From positions 20,726 to 84,725 of the forward strand of contig NZ_JBHUQE010000014.1 of assembly GCF_042687825.1 (NCBI RefSeq): DNA of 64,000 bases. The letters run 5' to 3'. Source of the DNA: Sedimentitalea sp042687825 (GTDB lineage: Bacteria; Pseudomonadota; Alphaproteobacteria; Rhodobacterales; Rhodobacteraceae). The notes below the pieces were generated by a model. That model was not told the DNA's origin. It did no database searches and saw only the letters and a list, made by a program, of their open reading frames with translations. The stretch's first letter is position 1. Each line of letters begins with the position of its first letter. Shown one piece after another: positions 42,716 to 53,600 of the stretch. Position numbers and translations under genes: made by a program.

Positions 42716-43926
42716 TAGCAAGCGGATTCCGTCTTGCGGGTTTCCAGGGCTGCAACCCCGGGCAGAATCTTGCCTTCCATCCATTCCAGAAAGGCCCCTC
42801 CGGCGGTCGAGATATAGGTAAAATCGTCCGCCACGTCCGCATGGTTCAGGGCGGCGATCGTATCGCCGCCACCGGCAACGCTGATCAACTGCCCCTCGCG
42901 GGTCAGTTCGGCGGCCTTGCGCGCCGCGGCATTGGTCGCGGTGTCGTAGGGCGGGATTTCAAAAGCCCCCAGCGGTCCGTTCCATATCACCGTCTTGGAA
43001 CCCGCGAACACGGCGGTGATCCGCGCCACGGTTTCCGGTCCGGCATCCAGGATCATCGCGTCGGCCGGGCATTGATCGGTGGTCGCGGTCCAGTTCTCGG
43101 CGCCGGCGCGGAACTCGCGTGCCAGAATGACATCGCTGGGCAACAGGATGGCGCAGCCCGAGTCGCGGGCCTTGGCCAGAATGCCCGACGCGATCTCGGC
43201 CATGTCATGCTCGCAGAGCGATTTGCCGACATCGATGCCCTGGGCGGCCAGAAAGGTGTTCGCCATGCCGCCGCCGATGATCAGATGATCGACCTGTTCC
43301 ACCAGGTTGCCCAGCAGTTCCAGCTTGGTCGAAACCTTGGCACCGCCGACCACCGCCGCCACCGGGCGCGCCGGCGACCCCAGCGCCTGTTTCAGAGCTG
43401 TCAGTTCCGCCTGCATCAGCCGCCCGGCGCAGGCCGGCAACAGCCGCGCCACGCCTTCTGTCGAGGCATGCGCCCGGTGCGCTGCGGAAAATGCATCGTT
43501 GCAATAGACATCCGCCAACGCGGCAAATTCCGCGGCCAGTTCCGGGTCGTTCTTTTCCTCGCCGGCGTAAAAGCGGGCGTTTTCCAGCAACAGCACCGTC
43601 CCCGATGCTTGTGCCGCAACCGCCGCCTGGGCGGCCGGTCCGCGGCAATCGGCGCAAAAGGACACCGGTACGTCAAAGGCCGCCTGCAGCGCCGGGACCA
43701 GCGGACGCAGCGACATCTCGGGCACGGGCTTGCCTTTGGGGCGCCCGAAATGCGCCAGCAGCACGGGTTTGCCGCCGCGCGTCAGAATATCGTTGATCGT
43801 CGGCACCAGACGGCGAATTCGCGTGTCGTCGGTGACCGCGCCGTTTTCGACAGGGACATTGATATCGACGCGCACCAGAACCCGCTTGCCTGCAAGTTCC
43901 ATGTCGTCCAGCGTGTTCCAACCCAT
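42715..43926 (-). CDS. pgk: Phosphoglycerate kinase
   Basis: The product is 403 residues. It transfers phosphate between 1,3-bisphosphoglycerate and ADP in glycolysis. The start region GKRVLVRVDINVPVENG, the substrate-binding HFGRPKG and the nucleotide loop GGGDTIAAL are present. The ATG at 43926 is preferred over the adjacent GTG because AAGGG lies eight bases upstream. It is divergent from the cyclophilin genes. Confidence 0.97.
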   Translation of the reverse strand: MGWNTLDDMELAGKRVLVRVDINVPVENGAVTDDTRIRRLVPTINDILTRGGKPVLLAHFGRPKGKPVPEMSLRPLVPALQAAFDVPVSFCADCRGPAAQAAVAAQASGTVLLLENARFYAGEEKNDPELAAEFAALADVYCNDAFSAAHRAHASTEGVARLLPACAGRLMQAELTALKQALGSPARPVAAVVGGAKVSTKLELLGNLVEQVDHLIIGGGMANTFLAAQGIDVGKSLCEHDMAEIASGILAKARDSGCAILLPSDVILAREFRAGAENWTATTDQCPADAMILDAGPETVARITAVFAGSKTVIWNGPLGAFEIPPYDTATNAAARKAAELTREGQLISVAGGGDTIAALNHADVADDFTYISTAGGAFLEWMEGKILPGVAALETRKTESAC

Positions 43927-44056
43927 CACTCAATCCCTTAATCAATTCGCGGTCAGGCGCTTTTTCTCACATTTTGCCCCTTCGTCAATGCGTCACTTGG
44001 CAATTCCCGGTCGCGGGCTTAGGTATCGGCGCGAACAAGTTGTACAGGAGAAGCAC

Positions 44057-44563
44057 ATGGCCGAGATTAAAGACCCCGAAAATACCATCCTGATGGAACT
44101 GAAGGACGGCACCGTGGTGATCGAACTGTTGCCGGATGTTGCGCCGCAGCACAGCCAGCGGATGAAGGATCTGGCGCGCGCCGGAGCCTATGACAACGTT
44201 TGCTTTCACCGGGTGATCGAGGGGTTCATGGCGCAGACCGGCGATGTCCAGCATGGCGACATGGAAGACGGGTTCAACCTGCGCATGGCTGGCACCGGCA
44301 GTTCCGACATGGACGATCTGCCGGCCGAGTTCTCGAAATTGCCGCATGACCGCGGCACCCTGGGCGCGGCGCGGTCCGCCAACCCGAACAGCGCCAATTC
44401 GCAGTTCTTCATCAATTTCAAGGATAACAGCTTTCTTAACGGCCAGTACACCGTGTATGGTCGCGTGATCAGCGGCATGGAACATGTCGACGCCATCACC
44501 CGTGGCGAGCCGCCTGCAAATCCCGACCGGATGATCAGCGTCAAGGTTGCCGCCGATGCGTAG
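44057..44563 (+). CDS. Cytoplasmic cyclophilin-type peptidyl-prolyl isomerase
   Basis: The product is 168 residues. It has the cyclophilin core VCFHRVIEGFMAQTGD and SANSQFFINFKDNSFLNGQYTVYG, with the catalytic Arg in FHRV. There is no signal peptide, so it acts in the cytoplasm. AGGAGAAGC precedes the ATG. Its stop overlaps the start of an exported cyclophilin by 8 bases. Confidence 0.95.
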   Translation: MAEIKDPENTILMELKDGTVVIELLPDVAPQHSQRMKDLARAGAYDNVCFHRVIEGFMAQTGDVQHGDMEDGFNLRMAGTGSSDMDDLPAEFSKLPHDRGTLGAARSANPNSANSQFFINFKDNSFLNGQYTVYGRVISGMEHVDAITRGEPPANPDRMISVKVAADA

Positions 44564-45110
44564 CCTTGCCGCAGCGCTGGTCCTGATCGCAAGCCCCGCC
44601 CTCGTGGGCGCGACCGGCCTGGAAATACAGGTCCAGGGCGAGGGGGCCAACGGCACCGTCACGATCGAACTGTTGGACGACGTCGCGCCCCAACATGTGG
44701 AACAGATCACCGAACTGGCGCGCGCGGGCGCATATGACGGTGTGGTGTTTCATCGGGTGATCGACGGCTTCATGGCCCAGACCGGCGACGTGGAATTCGG
44801 CAAGATGGGCGGCGACATGCGGCGCGCCGGCATGGGCGGATCCGAACGTCCCGATCTGCCGGCCGAGTTCTCGGATGTGCCGTTTGACCGGGGTGTGGTC
44901 GGCATGGCCCGCAGCCAGGACCCGAACAGCGCCAACAGCCAGTTCTTCATCATGTTCGACAAGGGCCATTTCCTGAACGGTCAATATACCGTGGTCGGAC
45001 GTGTCACCGAGGGTATGGACGTGGTCGACACCATCAAACGCGGTGCCGGCCCGAACGGGGCCGTCATCGGCCAGCCCGATGTCATGACGACCGTTTCCGT
45101 CACCGACTGA
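44556..45110 (+). CDS. Exported cyclophilin-type peptidyl-prolyl isomerase
   Basis: The product is 184 residues from the ATG at 44556. A signal peptide (MRSLAAALVLIASPALVGA) leads to the same cyclophilin fold as the preceding gene, with VVFHRVIDGFMAQTGD and SANSQFFIMFDKGHFLNGQYTVVG. It would speed proline isomerisation in the periplasm. The two genes look like an ancient tandem duplication with one copy rerouted for export. Confidence 0.94.
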   Translation: MRSLAAALVLIASPALVGATGLEIQVQGEGANGTVTIELLDDVAPQHVEQITELARAGAYDGVVFHRVIDGFMAQTGDVEFGKMGGDMRRAGMGGSERPDLPAEFSDVPFDRGVVGMARSQDPNSANSQFFIMFDKGHFLNGQYTVVGRVTEGMDVVDTIKRGAGPNGAVIGQPDVMTTVSVTD

Positions 45111-45202
45111 CGCACAATTCCGGTCAACTCCGCGTGTGGCGGGCTGGGCACAACGCCCGGCCTGCCGCAGGCTGACCCTGCAGGACAAGCAGGAAACAGC
45201 CC

Positions 45203-46171
<969 letters not shown>

Positions 46172-46191
46172 GGCAGTGGGGCGACAGCGTG

Positions 46192-46228
46192 AAAAAAAAG
46201 CAGGTGCCACGGATCAACGCGGCACCTG
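46192..46228 (-). terminator. Intrinsic terminator of the M23-bactofilin unit
   Basis: CAGGTGCC at 46201-46208 pairs with GGCACCTG at 46221-46228. On the minus strand the stem is followed by eight T (A tract 46192-46199). It lies 40 bases after the bactofilin stop. Confidence 0.88.
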
Positions 46229-46267
46229 AAATATGGGCGTGAATCAACTTTGAGTTGTCAGCCGGTT

Positions 46268-46774
46268 CTAGCTGCTGACCTTGGCTGTGGCCGGGTTTGC
46301 GCCGCCCGATTTGCCCGAGCGCCCCGGGTTCAGCGGGTCGTCCTGGCGCTGTACCGAACCTTCGAAATGCGCACCGCTTTCGATCGCGATGGTCTTGTGG
46401 ATGATGTCGCCTTCGACACGTGCGGTCGAGGTCAGGCGCACTTTCAACCCGCGCACACGGCCAACGATTCGGCCATTGATGACCACGTCGTCGGCGGTGA
46501 CTTCGCCCTTGATCGTGGCGCTTTCGCCGATGGTCAGCAGATGCGCACGGATGTCGCCTTCGACCGTGCCTTCGACCTGAATGTCGCCGCTGGTCTTGAT
46601 GTTGCCGGTGATGTGCAGATCGGCGGACAGGGCCGATGCGGGCGGTTTCGGCTTTGTGGGGCTGGGTTTGAAGTCGCTCGACGGCGTTGTGACCGGTGCA
46701 CTGCTGGGCACCGCCGGGGTCGCGTCATCGGTCGTTTTGGAGCCGGGCTCGTTTATTTTGCTCTTCGAAAACAT
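46268..46774 (-). CDS. Bactofilin
   Basis: The product is 168 residues. A Pro/Ser/Thr-rich N-terminal tail of about 50 residues precedes the bactofilin beta-helix (ADLHITGNIKTSGDIQVEGT, ITADDVV-like repeats). Bactofilins form nucleotide-free filaments that place cell-wall enzymes. The gene overlaps the end of an M23 peptidase gene by 50 bases. That pairing matches bactofilin-LmdC modules described in other alphaproteobacteria for local cell-wall shaping. Confidence 0.93.
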   Translation of the reverse strand: MFSKSKINEPGSKTTDDATPAVPSSAPVTTPSSDFKPSPTKPKPPASALSADLHITGNIKTSGDIQVEGTVEGDIRAHLLTIGESATIKGEVTADDVVINGRIVGRVRGLKVRLTSTARVEGDIIHKTIAIESGAHFEGSVQRQDDPLNPGRSGKSGGANPATAKVSS

Positions 46775-48113
46775 TACTTGCAGCCTTGATGTAGATCATG
46801 GGGTTAACTGGTGTACCATTGACCCGGACTTCATAGTGAAGATGGGTGCCGGTCGACCGTCCGGTGCTACCCATATCAGCAATATGATCCCCGCGCGAGA
46901 CCCTTTGCCCCTTCTTCACCAGAATGCGCGACGTATGCGCATAACGGGTTTCAATGCCAAAATCATGCTGGATCGTGACCAGCTTGCCAAAGCCCGACTG
47001 CCATCCGGCCTGCGTGACGACACCGTCGGCGGTGGCAAAGATATCGGTGCCGGATGCGCCCGCGAAATCGGCACCGTTATGCATGCGTCGGCCGCCGGTT
47101 TTCGGATCGCGGCGATAGCCGAACCCGCTGGTATAGCGCACCGCGGCACGGACCGGGCTGGCAAAGGGGGCCCGTTCGGCCGCGATGCGATAGAGGTTCA
47201 GCAGATCCATCTGGTTCAGGATGCGGTTGGCCCGCACCTCGTCGACCGTGGGATTGTCCTCGCCCCTGGTGGTGAACGACAGCGGCGTCAGCGGTCCACC
47301 CTGACCGCTGTAGCCGCGACGCACCTGCTCGATAATCTTGTCCGTCGGCATGCCGGCGCTGCGGAACATCTTGTCCAGCGGCGCGACCGAAATTGTCATC
47401 GCCTCTTCCAGCTGCCGGAAAATCTGATCGTTCTTTTCCTGCATCAGCTTGAGATCGCGTTCGAGCTTGTCGGCGGTTTGCAGCGCGGCCTGGGCGTCAT
47501 GCAGAATCTGGTCGCGTTCCCGCGCGGTGCGGGCCAGCGCCTCGGTCAGAAAGGAGACCGGGACCGAGGCCGTGTTCAGCTTTGAGCCGGGGCCGGTTTC
47601 ACTATCGTGCTGGTTGCGCAGTTCGGCCAATGCGGTTCGCGCGGTTTCGCGGTCCTTCATCGTGTCACGCAGTGTAGTCTGGATCACGTCGATGCCGGTT
47701 TCCAGTTCGCGGCGGCGGCTTTCCGAGCGCAGCAGGTCCGATTGCATCACCGAAATCTGGTCCAGCGCGGCGTTGAACCGTCCCTGCGCCGCCAGCGCTT
47801 CTTCGGCGCGCGAGTCCCGTTCCCGTGACAGGGCGTTCAGGCGTTGGTGATACAGGTTCTGTTCGCGCTTTGCCTGTTCGCGGAAATTGCCCGATCCGAT
47901 ACTGTCCATCAGCAGGATCGCGGTGGCCACAATGGCCCAGGCCAATACAGCGGCAGCGCCGGCAAAGGTGAAAAGCTGGGTTGCAGAACGCAGGCGGATG
48001 AATCGTGTATCGGTATCTGACTTCAGAAAAAGTCTGCGCTCGGGAAAGAACCGTTCGAGTATCGCATGTGTCTTGATCGCCAGACGTGTCCGCACGGGCC
48101 CATCCTTTTCCAT
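46725..48113 (-). CDS. Membrane-anchored M23-family peptidase, LmdC-like
   Basis: About 462 residues are read from ATG 48113; a GTG at 48095 behind AAGGATG is an equally good start. A membrane segment (LFTFAGAAAVLAWAIVATAIL) at about 48-68 is followed by a long coiled coil and, at about 340-450, the LytM/M23 domain with HNGADFAG and HLHYEVRVNG zinc-binding motifs. Such proteins either cut peptidoglycan cross-links or regulate those that do. It is translated just before, and overlaps, the bactofilin gene. Confidence 0.93.
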   Translation of the reverse strand: MEKDGPVRTRLAIKTHAILERFFPERRLFLKSDTDTRFIRLRSATQLFTFAGAAAVLAWAIVATAILLMDSIGSGNFREQAKREQNLYHQRLNALSRERDSRAEEALAAQGRFNAALDQISVMQSDLLRSESRRRELETGIDVIQTTLRDTMKDRETARTALAELRNQHDSETGPGSKLNTASVPVSFLTEALARTARERDQILHDAQAALQTADKLERDLKLMQEKNDQIFRQLEEAMTISVAPLDKMFRSAGMPTDKIIEQVRRGYSGQGGPLTPLSFTTRGEDNPTVDEVRANRILNQMDLLNLYRIAAERAPFASPVRAAVRYTSGFGYRRDPKTGGRRMHNGADFAGASGTDIFATADGVVTQAGWQSGFGKLVTIQHDFGIETRYAHTSRILVKKGQRVSRGDHIADMGSTGRSTGTHLHYEVRVNGTPVNPMIYIKAASNVFEEQNKRARLQNDR

Positions 48114-48312
48114 CCCCCTCGGCGCTCGGAATCGCTGTGCCAATCGCCCCTGCGGGCTGCATAGACAGCCAATGCTGCAAGTGCAAGATCCCAGCGCCTC
48201 TGCCGGGCGGCTGCGGGGCGAAAGGCCGTAAATGGGCGAAAAACCGCCGATATCCAAGGCCTTGACCGCTGCTCGTGGCGAAAAGCCGCCGGTGCCTATT
48301 GGCCCGGGCGGA

Positions 48313-49140
48313 TCAGGCCGGGTCGGTGGCGGGCTCGGTCAGCGGCCAGTAGAAATCCGGCGGCAGTCCCGCTTCGGCGCGCTTTTCCTCGTTGAATGGC
48401 GGCTTGAGCGGGCTGTGGAAATAGCGCCGCACCAGGTCGTGAAAGACGGTCTTCGGATCCAGTTCGTGGCGGCCGCACAGAAAGTGGAACCATTTCGACC
48501 CATAGGCGACGTGGCCGACCTCTTCGCCGTAGATGGTCGTCAATGCGGTCACCGCATCGGTCAGGCCGGCCTTGCGGAAAACCTCGATCATGCCCGGCGT
48601 GACATCCAGCCCGCGGGCCTCCAGCACCATCGGCACGACGGCCAGACGCCCCATCAGGTCGTTGGCTGTGTCCTCGGCGGCACGCCACATACCGGCATGG
48701 GCGGGCAGGGCGCCGTAGTGGCTCCCTATTGCTTCAAGACAGTCGCATACAAGATTGAAATGTTTGCTTTCTTCGTCGGCTGCCTTGACCCAGTCATCAT
48801 AGAATCCCAGCGGCATTGGCGTGTCGGAAAAGCGGGCGATGATATCCCAGTGCAGGTCCACCGCGTTCAGTTCGATATGAGCCACCGCATGCAGCAGCGC
48901 CTGACGCCCTGCGACCGAACCGGGGCGGCGGCGCGGCACATCGCGCGGCGACAGCAGCGCCGGCGCGTCGGGCCGTGCCGGGTGGCTGGGCGGCGAGGCC
49001 GCGCCGATCTCGATGCCGGAACGGGTGCCTTGCCGCCCGGAAAACCAGGCTGCGGCATGGCGGCGCGAAAGCTCGGTCTTTTCGCGGCCATCTGCGGTGG
49101 TCAGAACCTGCACAGCCATTTCGGCCAGGGATAAGGGCAT
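48313..49140 (-). CDS. DUF455 ferritin-like protein
   Basis: The product is 275 residues of the DUF455 (COG2833) family. The ferritin-like metal ligands are visible in AHIELNAVDLHWD, DEESKHFNL and YGEEVGHVAYG. It is cytoplasmic, with no signal sequence. Members may have oxidase or tRNA-modifying-like activity, but nothing is firmly known to me. Confidence 0.88.
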   Translation of the reverse strand: MPLSLAEMAVQVLTTADGREKTELSRRHAAAWFSGRQGTRSGIEIGAASPPSHPARPDAPALLSPRDVPRRRPGSVAGRQALLHAVAHIELNAVDLHWDIIARFSDTPMPLGFYDDWVKAADEESKHFNLVCDCLEAIGSHYGALPAHAGMWRAAEDTANDLMGRLAVVPMVLEARGLDVTPGMIEVFRKAGLTDAVTALTTIYGEEVGHVAYGSKWFHFLCGRHELDPKTVFHDLVRRYFHSPLKPPFNEEKRAEAGLPPDFYWPLTEPATDPA

Positions 49141-49220
49141 CGCACGGGCTCCTGTGGGCCGATCCGCAATCAGGCCAGGGGTTGAATTCGGAACTCGGGA
49201 GAAAGGCGTCCGCCGTCAGA

Positions 49221-49898
49221 TCACCGTCCCAGGCTGGCAAAACTGCCGCGAATATCCGGGCCGATGCCCAGCCAGCCCTTGATCACTGCGGTCACGTGGC
49301 CGGTGACGCGCTGTTTTTGCGAGGGGCCGAACTGCGCCGCCGTCACCGCATCCTCGCGCACCAGGGCGGGAAGATCGGCGTTGATCAGCGTTGCTGGTGT
49401 CAGGGCTGCGCCATTGCGCGCATCGGTGACCTGGGCGGTAAAGGCGATGTTATAAACCGCCTCGGGCGACCGGGCCATGGCGATCGGTGTGACGCCGTGG
49501 AACTCCTGCAGGGTGATGGCCAGGACCACGGGCCGGCCGCCGCGCAGCCCCGCCGTCGCCTGACGCGCGGCATCGCGGATGATCGCCTGTACCTGCGCCT
49601 TGCGGTCGCCCGGCGGATCGCCATGCCAGACGATGTCGGCATTGGGGATATAGACGTTCTCCTCAGAGACGGTCAGCGTGTCGGGCACGGTCACCTGCAC
49701 AGCGCTGACGCGCCAGCCGCGCGTCGTCGCGCCGTCCAGAGGCTCGCCATAATCCGTGACCCATTCGCCTCCGCAGGCGGCCAGCAGCATCAGGGCCGGT
49801 GCCAGCACCGCCATCCGTCCGGCACGCCGCAGAACGCCGAGTAGTCCGGCGTCGTTGCCCCCGGCCGCCGCCGGCGCGCTGTCAAGGTCATGGGTCAT
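49221..49898 (-). CDS. Lipoprotein of unknown function
   Basis: The product is about 225 residues from ATG at 49898 with GGAGAG upstream. A long N-terminal region leads to a hydrophobic stretch and lipobox LLAAC at about residue 43. The mature part (WRVSAVQVTVPDTLTVSE, ADIVWHGDPPGDRKAQ) recalls a Rhodobacteraceae family known only as a domain of unknown function. It lies downstream of the DUF455 gene's start, on the same strand. Confidence 0.8.
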   Translation of the reverse strand: MTHDLDSAPAAAGGNDAGLLGVLRRAGRMAVLAPALMLLAACGGEWVTDYGEPLDGATTRGWRVSAVQVTVPDTLTVSEENVYIPNADIVWHGDPPGDRKAQVQAIIRDAARQATAGLRGGRPVVLAITLQEFHGVTPIAMARSPEAVYNIAFTAQVTDARNGAALTPATLINADLPALVREDAVTAAQFGPSQKQRVTGHVTAVIKGWLGIGPDIRGSFASLGR

Positions 49899-50067
49899 CA
49901 CATCTCTCCGTAATCAATGGTATCAATCGCAAACATGCACAAAGCCGGACCGGGGCAAGGCGCACCGTTCCATTCGCAACTTGTTAACCTGCAAACGGCG
50001 TTGTTGATAGGTAAAATTGTTCACAACACAATTCCCAATTGAGAAACGGTGGCCGCGTGTCGCATGG

Positions 50068-50529
50068 CTACATGGCCCGCACGGCGCTCAAAACTGCCTC
50101 GACATGGCCCGGCACACGCACCTTGCGCCAGGCGGCCTGCACCCGTCCCTGGGCATCGATCAAAAAGGTGCTGCGCTCGATTCCCATGAAACTGCGGCCA
50201 TACATCTTTTTCTCTTTCCAGACGCCATAGGCCCGACAGACTTCGGCGGACTCGTCGGCCAGCAGCGGCATCGTCAACCCGTGTTTGGCGATGAATTTCT
50301 CGTGACTGGCGACGCTGTCCGCGGAAATGCCCAAAACCTGGGCGCCCGCTTCGGAAAAGGCGTCCAACTGCTCGGAAAATCCGATGGATTCCTTGGTGCA
50401 GCCCGGCGTATCATCGCGGGGATAAAAGAACAGAACCACCGCCCGACCGCGCAGATCGGACAGGCTGACAGGCGCGCCACCGTCGCGCGGCAGGGTGAAA
50501 TCGGGGGCCATGTCGTTGATTTCGATCAT
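50068..50529 (-). CDS. bcp: Peroxiredoxin of the Bcp/PrxQ type
   Basis: The product is 153 residues. The peroxidatic Cys44 is in DDTPGCTKES; Cys98 in AEVCRAYG is a candidate second Cys. It reduces hydroperoxides in the cytoplasm using thioredoxin. CGGAG precedes the ATG. The open frame extends far upstream through the opposite gene, but that part is a shadow. Confidence 0.95.
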   Translation of the reverse strand: MIEINDMAPDFTLPRDGGAPVSLSDLRGRAVVLFFYPRDDTPGCTKESIGFSEQLDAFSEAGAQVLGISADSVASHEKFIAKHGLTMPLLADESAEVCRAYGVWKEKKMYGRSFMGIERSTFLIDAQGRVQAAWRKVRVPGHVEAVLSAVRAM

Positions 50530-50625
50530 GTAAACTCCGTTGGTAAAGGGCAGGTCTGCGGCGCACCATAGACGGCTGCGGGCAAACTTAAACGGGCAAA
50601 CTTTTGGACATATGGAACCGAACTC

Positions 50626-53600
50626 GTGACGGCAGACCCAGAAACCCAGCTCCCGCCGGATGATGCGGCGGCGCCAGCACCGCGTCGCCGCTCGCGGTTG
50701 CGCCGGGTCGGGGGCTGGTCGCTGAGCGGGCTGGCGGTGCTGCTGTTGCTGGCGGGCGGGCTGGTGCTGTGGGGCATCGGCCAGACGCTGACGCTGCCGG
50801 ACTGGCTGCGCGCCCGGATCGAGACCCGGCTGGAGCGCAACCTGGCCGGCATGCAGATCGAATTCGGAGACGTTGAACTGGTGGTCAATCAGGGCTGGCG
50901 CCCGCGCGTCCGGCTGCGCGACGTCACCCTGTCCGGTGCCGACGGTCTGCCGATTGTGCATCTGACCGACGCCCAGGCCAGCCTGGCGATGCGCCCGCTG
51001 CTGCGCGGTCGCGTCCAGCCCAAAAGCCTGTCCCTGTCGGGCGGTTCCGCCACCCTGCGGCGCGACGGTCAGGGCAACATGTCCCTGTCGCTGGGGCGCA
51101 GCGACAGGCCGGTGGATCAGGCCGCGACCCTGCCGCAACTGATCGAGGAATGGGACCAGCTGTTCCTGTCGCCGGTCCTGTCGGCCCTGGTCTCGGTCGA
51201 GATGCAGGCGCTGACGCTGCGCTATGAGGATGCGCTGAAGAACCGCGCCTGGACGCTGGATGGCGGCCGGATCCGGCTGGACCGCGAGGGCGACCAACTG
51301 CGTCTGGCCAGCGGCTTCGCGGTGCTCAGCGGCGCCGATTATGCCAGTTCGGTGGAAATGAACTATGCCAGCCGGATCGGCGAGACCGAGGCTGAGTTCG
51401 GCATCGTCGTGGCGGATATCGCCGCCTCCGACATTGCCGCACAGGCGGTGGCCCTGGCCTGGCTGGACGTGTTGCGCGCGCCGATCTCGGGGGCGCTGCG
51501 CGGCAGAATCGACCAAGACGGCGCGCTGGGCCAACTTTGGGCGAGCCTGCAGATCGGTGCAGGTGTCCTGCAGCCCACCGAGGCCACCCGCCCGGTGCCG
51601 TTCAACGGTGCGCACAGCTATTTTACCTATCGCCCCGACGATCAGGTTCTGGTTTTTGACGAGGTTTTCGTGTCCAGCGGCTGGGGCACGGGCATGGCCG
51701 AGGGGCGGGCCTATCTGGGCATTGGCGCTGGCGGGCTGGACGAACTGATCGGACAGTTCAGCCTCAGCGACATCTCGCTGAACCCCGATGGCCTTTATGA
51801 AAAACCTTTGCTGCTGCCCCGGTCGACGGCGGATTTCCGGCTGGAACTGTCGCCGTTCCGTCTGACCCTGGGGCAGGTGAACATCGCGCAGCCGCAGGGG
51901 CAGATGCGGTTGTCGGGGGCGCTGAGCGCCGATCCGCAGGGCTGGGCGCTGGCGCTGGATGCGGAAACCGACCACCTGACTCCCGAACGGCTGGTCGAGA
52001 TCTGGCCCGACCGCGCCGCGCCGAAACCGCGCAAATGGATCGACGAAAACCTGTCGGGCGGCAGTCTGCGCGACATCGACATCGCGCTGCGCGTCAAACC
52101 CGGCAGAAAGCCCGATCTCTATCTGGATTTCGATTATTCCGATGCGACGATCCGGTTCGTCAAGACCCTGCCGCCGATCACCGGCGCGCACGGTCAGGGC
52201 ACGCTGGTCGACGGGCGCTTTGTGGCCACCGCCACCGCCGGCCGGATCGTGGCAGATCGGGGCGGCGCCGTCGAAATAGGCGGCACATCCTTCATCATTC
52301 CGGATGTGGCCGTCAAACCCAACACGCCGGCGCTGGTCCGGGTCACCGGGCACGGGGGGGTGACGGCGATCATGTCGCTGCTCAACCGCCCGCCGCTGGC
52401 GGTGCTCAAGGGCACGCCGCTGCCGGTCGATATGGCCCGCGGCATGGCGCAGGTCAGCGGTACCCTGACCCTGCCGCTGAAACCCCGGATCCGATTTGAC
52501 GAGTTCACCTTTCACCTGGCCGGGCGTATCGAGGACGTACACAGTTCGGTGCTGGTGCCCGGCCAGACGGTGCAGGCCCCGGCGCTGAAGCTGACCGGCG
52601 ATCACACCCAGATCGTGCTGTCCGGTGCCGGCCGCATCGGCGATGTGCCGGTTCGGGCCCGATGGCGCCAGCCCCTGGGCCGGGCCGAGGGCCGGGCCAG
52701 CCGGCTGCAGGGGCAGATCGAACTGTCACCGCGCCTGGTGGAAACATTTGGCATCGGGCTGCCCCGCAACAGCGTCTCGGGGCGCGGATCGGGTGATTTC
52801 ACCCTGGAACTGGCGCCCGGCGCGCCACCCGAGCTGCGGCTGACATCCGATCTGGCCGGGGTCGGTCTCAGCCTGCCGCCACTGGGCTGGGCGAAACCGG
52901 AATCCGGCACCGGCATGCTGGATCTGGTGGGGGTGCTGGGCGCCAAGACACGGATCGACCGGCTGATTCTGCAGGCGGCGGGTCTGACCGCCACAGGCAC
53001 CGTGGTCAACCGCGCCGGGGGCGGGCTGGACCGGGCGCTGCTCAGTTCGGTGCGTCTGGGCGGATGGCTGGACGCCTCGGTTGAACTGATCGGACGGGGT
53101 GCGGCCTCGCCCGATCTGCGCATTCTGGGCGGCACCCTGGACATGCGCAACGCCGCGTTCGACAGCAGCGGCTCGGCCGGGGGCGGCGCGGCACAGCCCG
53201 GCGGTCTACAGGTGGCGCTGAATCGGTTGCAGGTGACCGACACGATCGCGCTGACCGATTTCACCGGCCAGTTCACCCTGGCCGGCGGGCTGACCGGCCC
53301 GTTCCGGGGACGGGTCAACGGCCAGGCCGAGGTCAGCGGGCAGGTGACGCCGCAATCCGGGCGCAGCGCCGTGCGCATCCGGGCTTCGGATGCCGGCGGG
53401 GTGATCCGTGCTGCCGGGCTGCTGACCAAGGCGCATGGCGGCGATTTCGGCCTGACGCTGACCCCCGCCGGACGCCCCGGCCAGTTTGACGGCACGCTGC
53501 GGATCACCAACACCAAGGTCCGCGAAGCGCCGGCGATCGCGGCCCTGCTGAACGCGGTCAGCGTCGTCGGGTTGCTGGACGAATTGTCGGGACAGGGCAT

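Noticed and set aside
50530..52605. Leftward extension upstream of bcp
   Set aside because: The frame stays open only because it is antisense to the AsmA-like gene. Bcp has its own ATG with a ribosome site at 50529.
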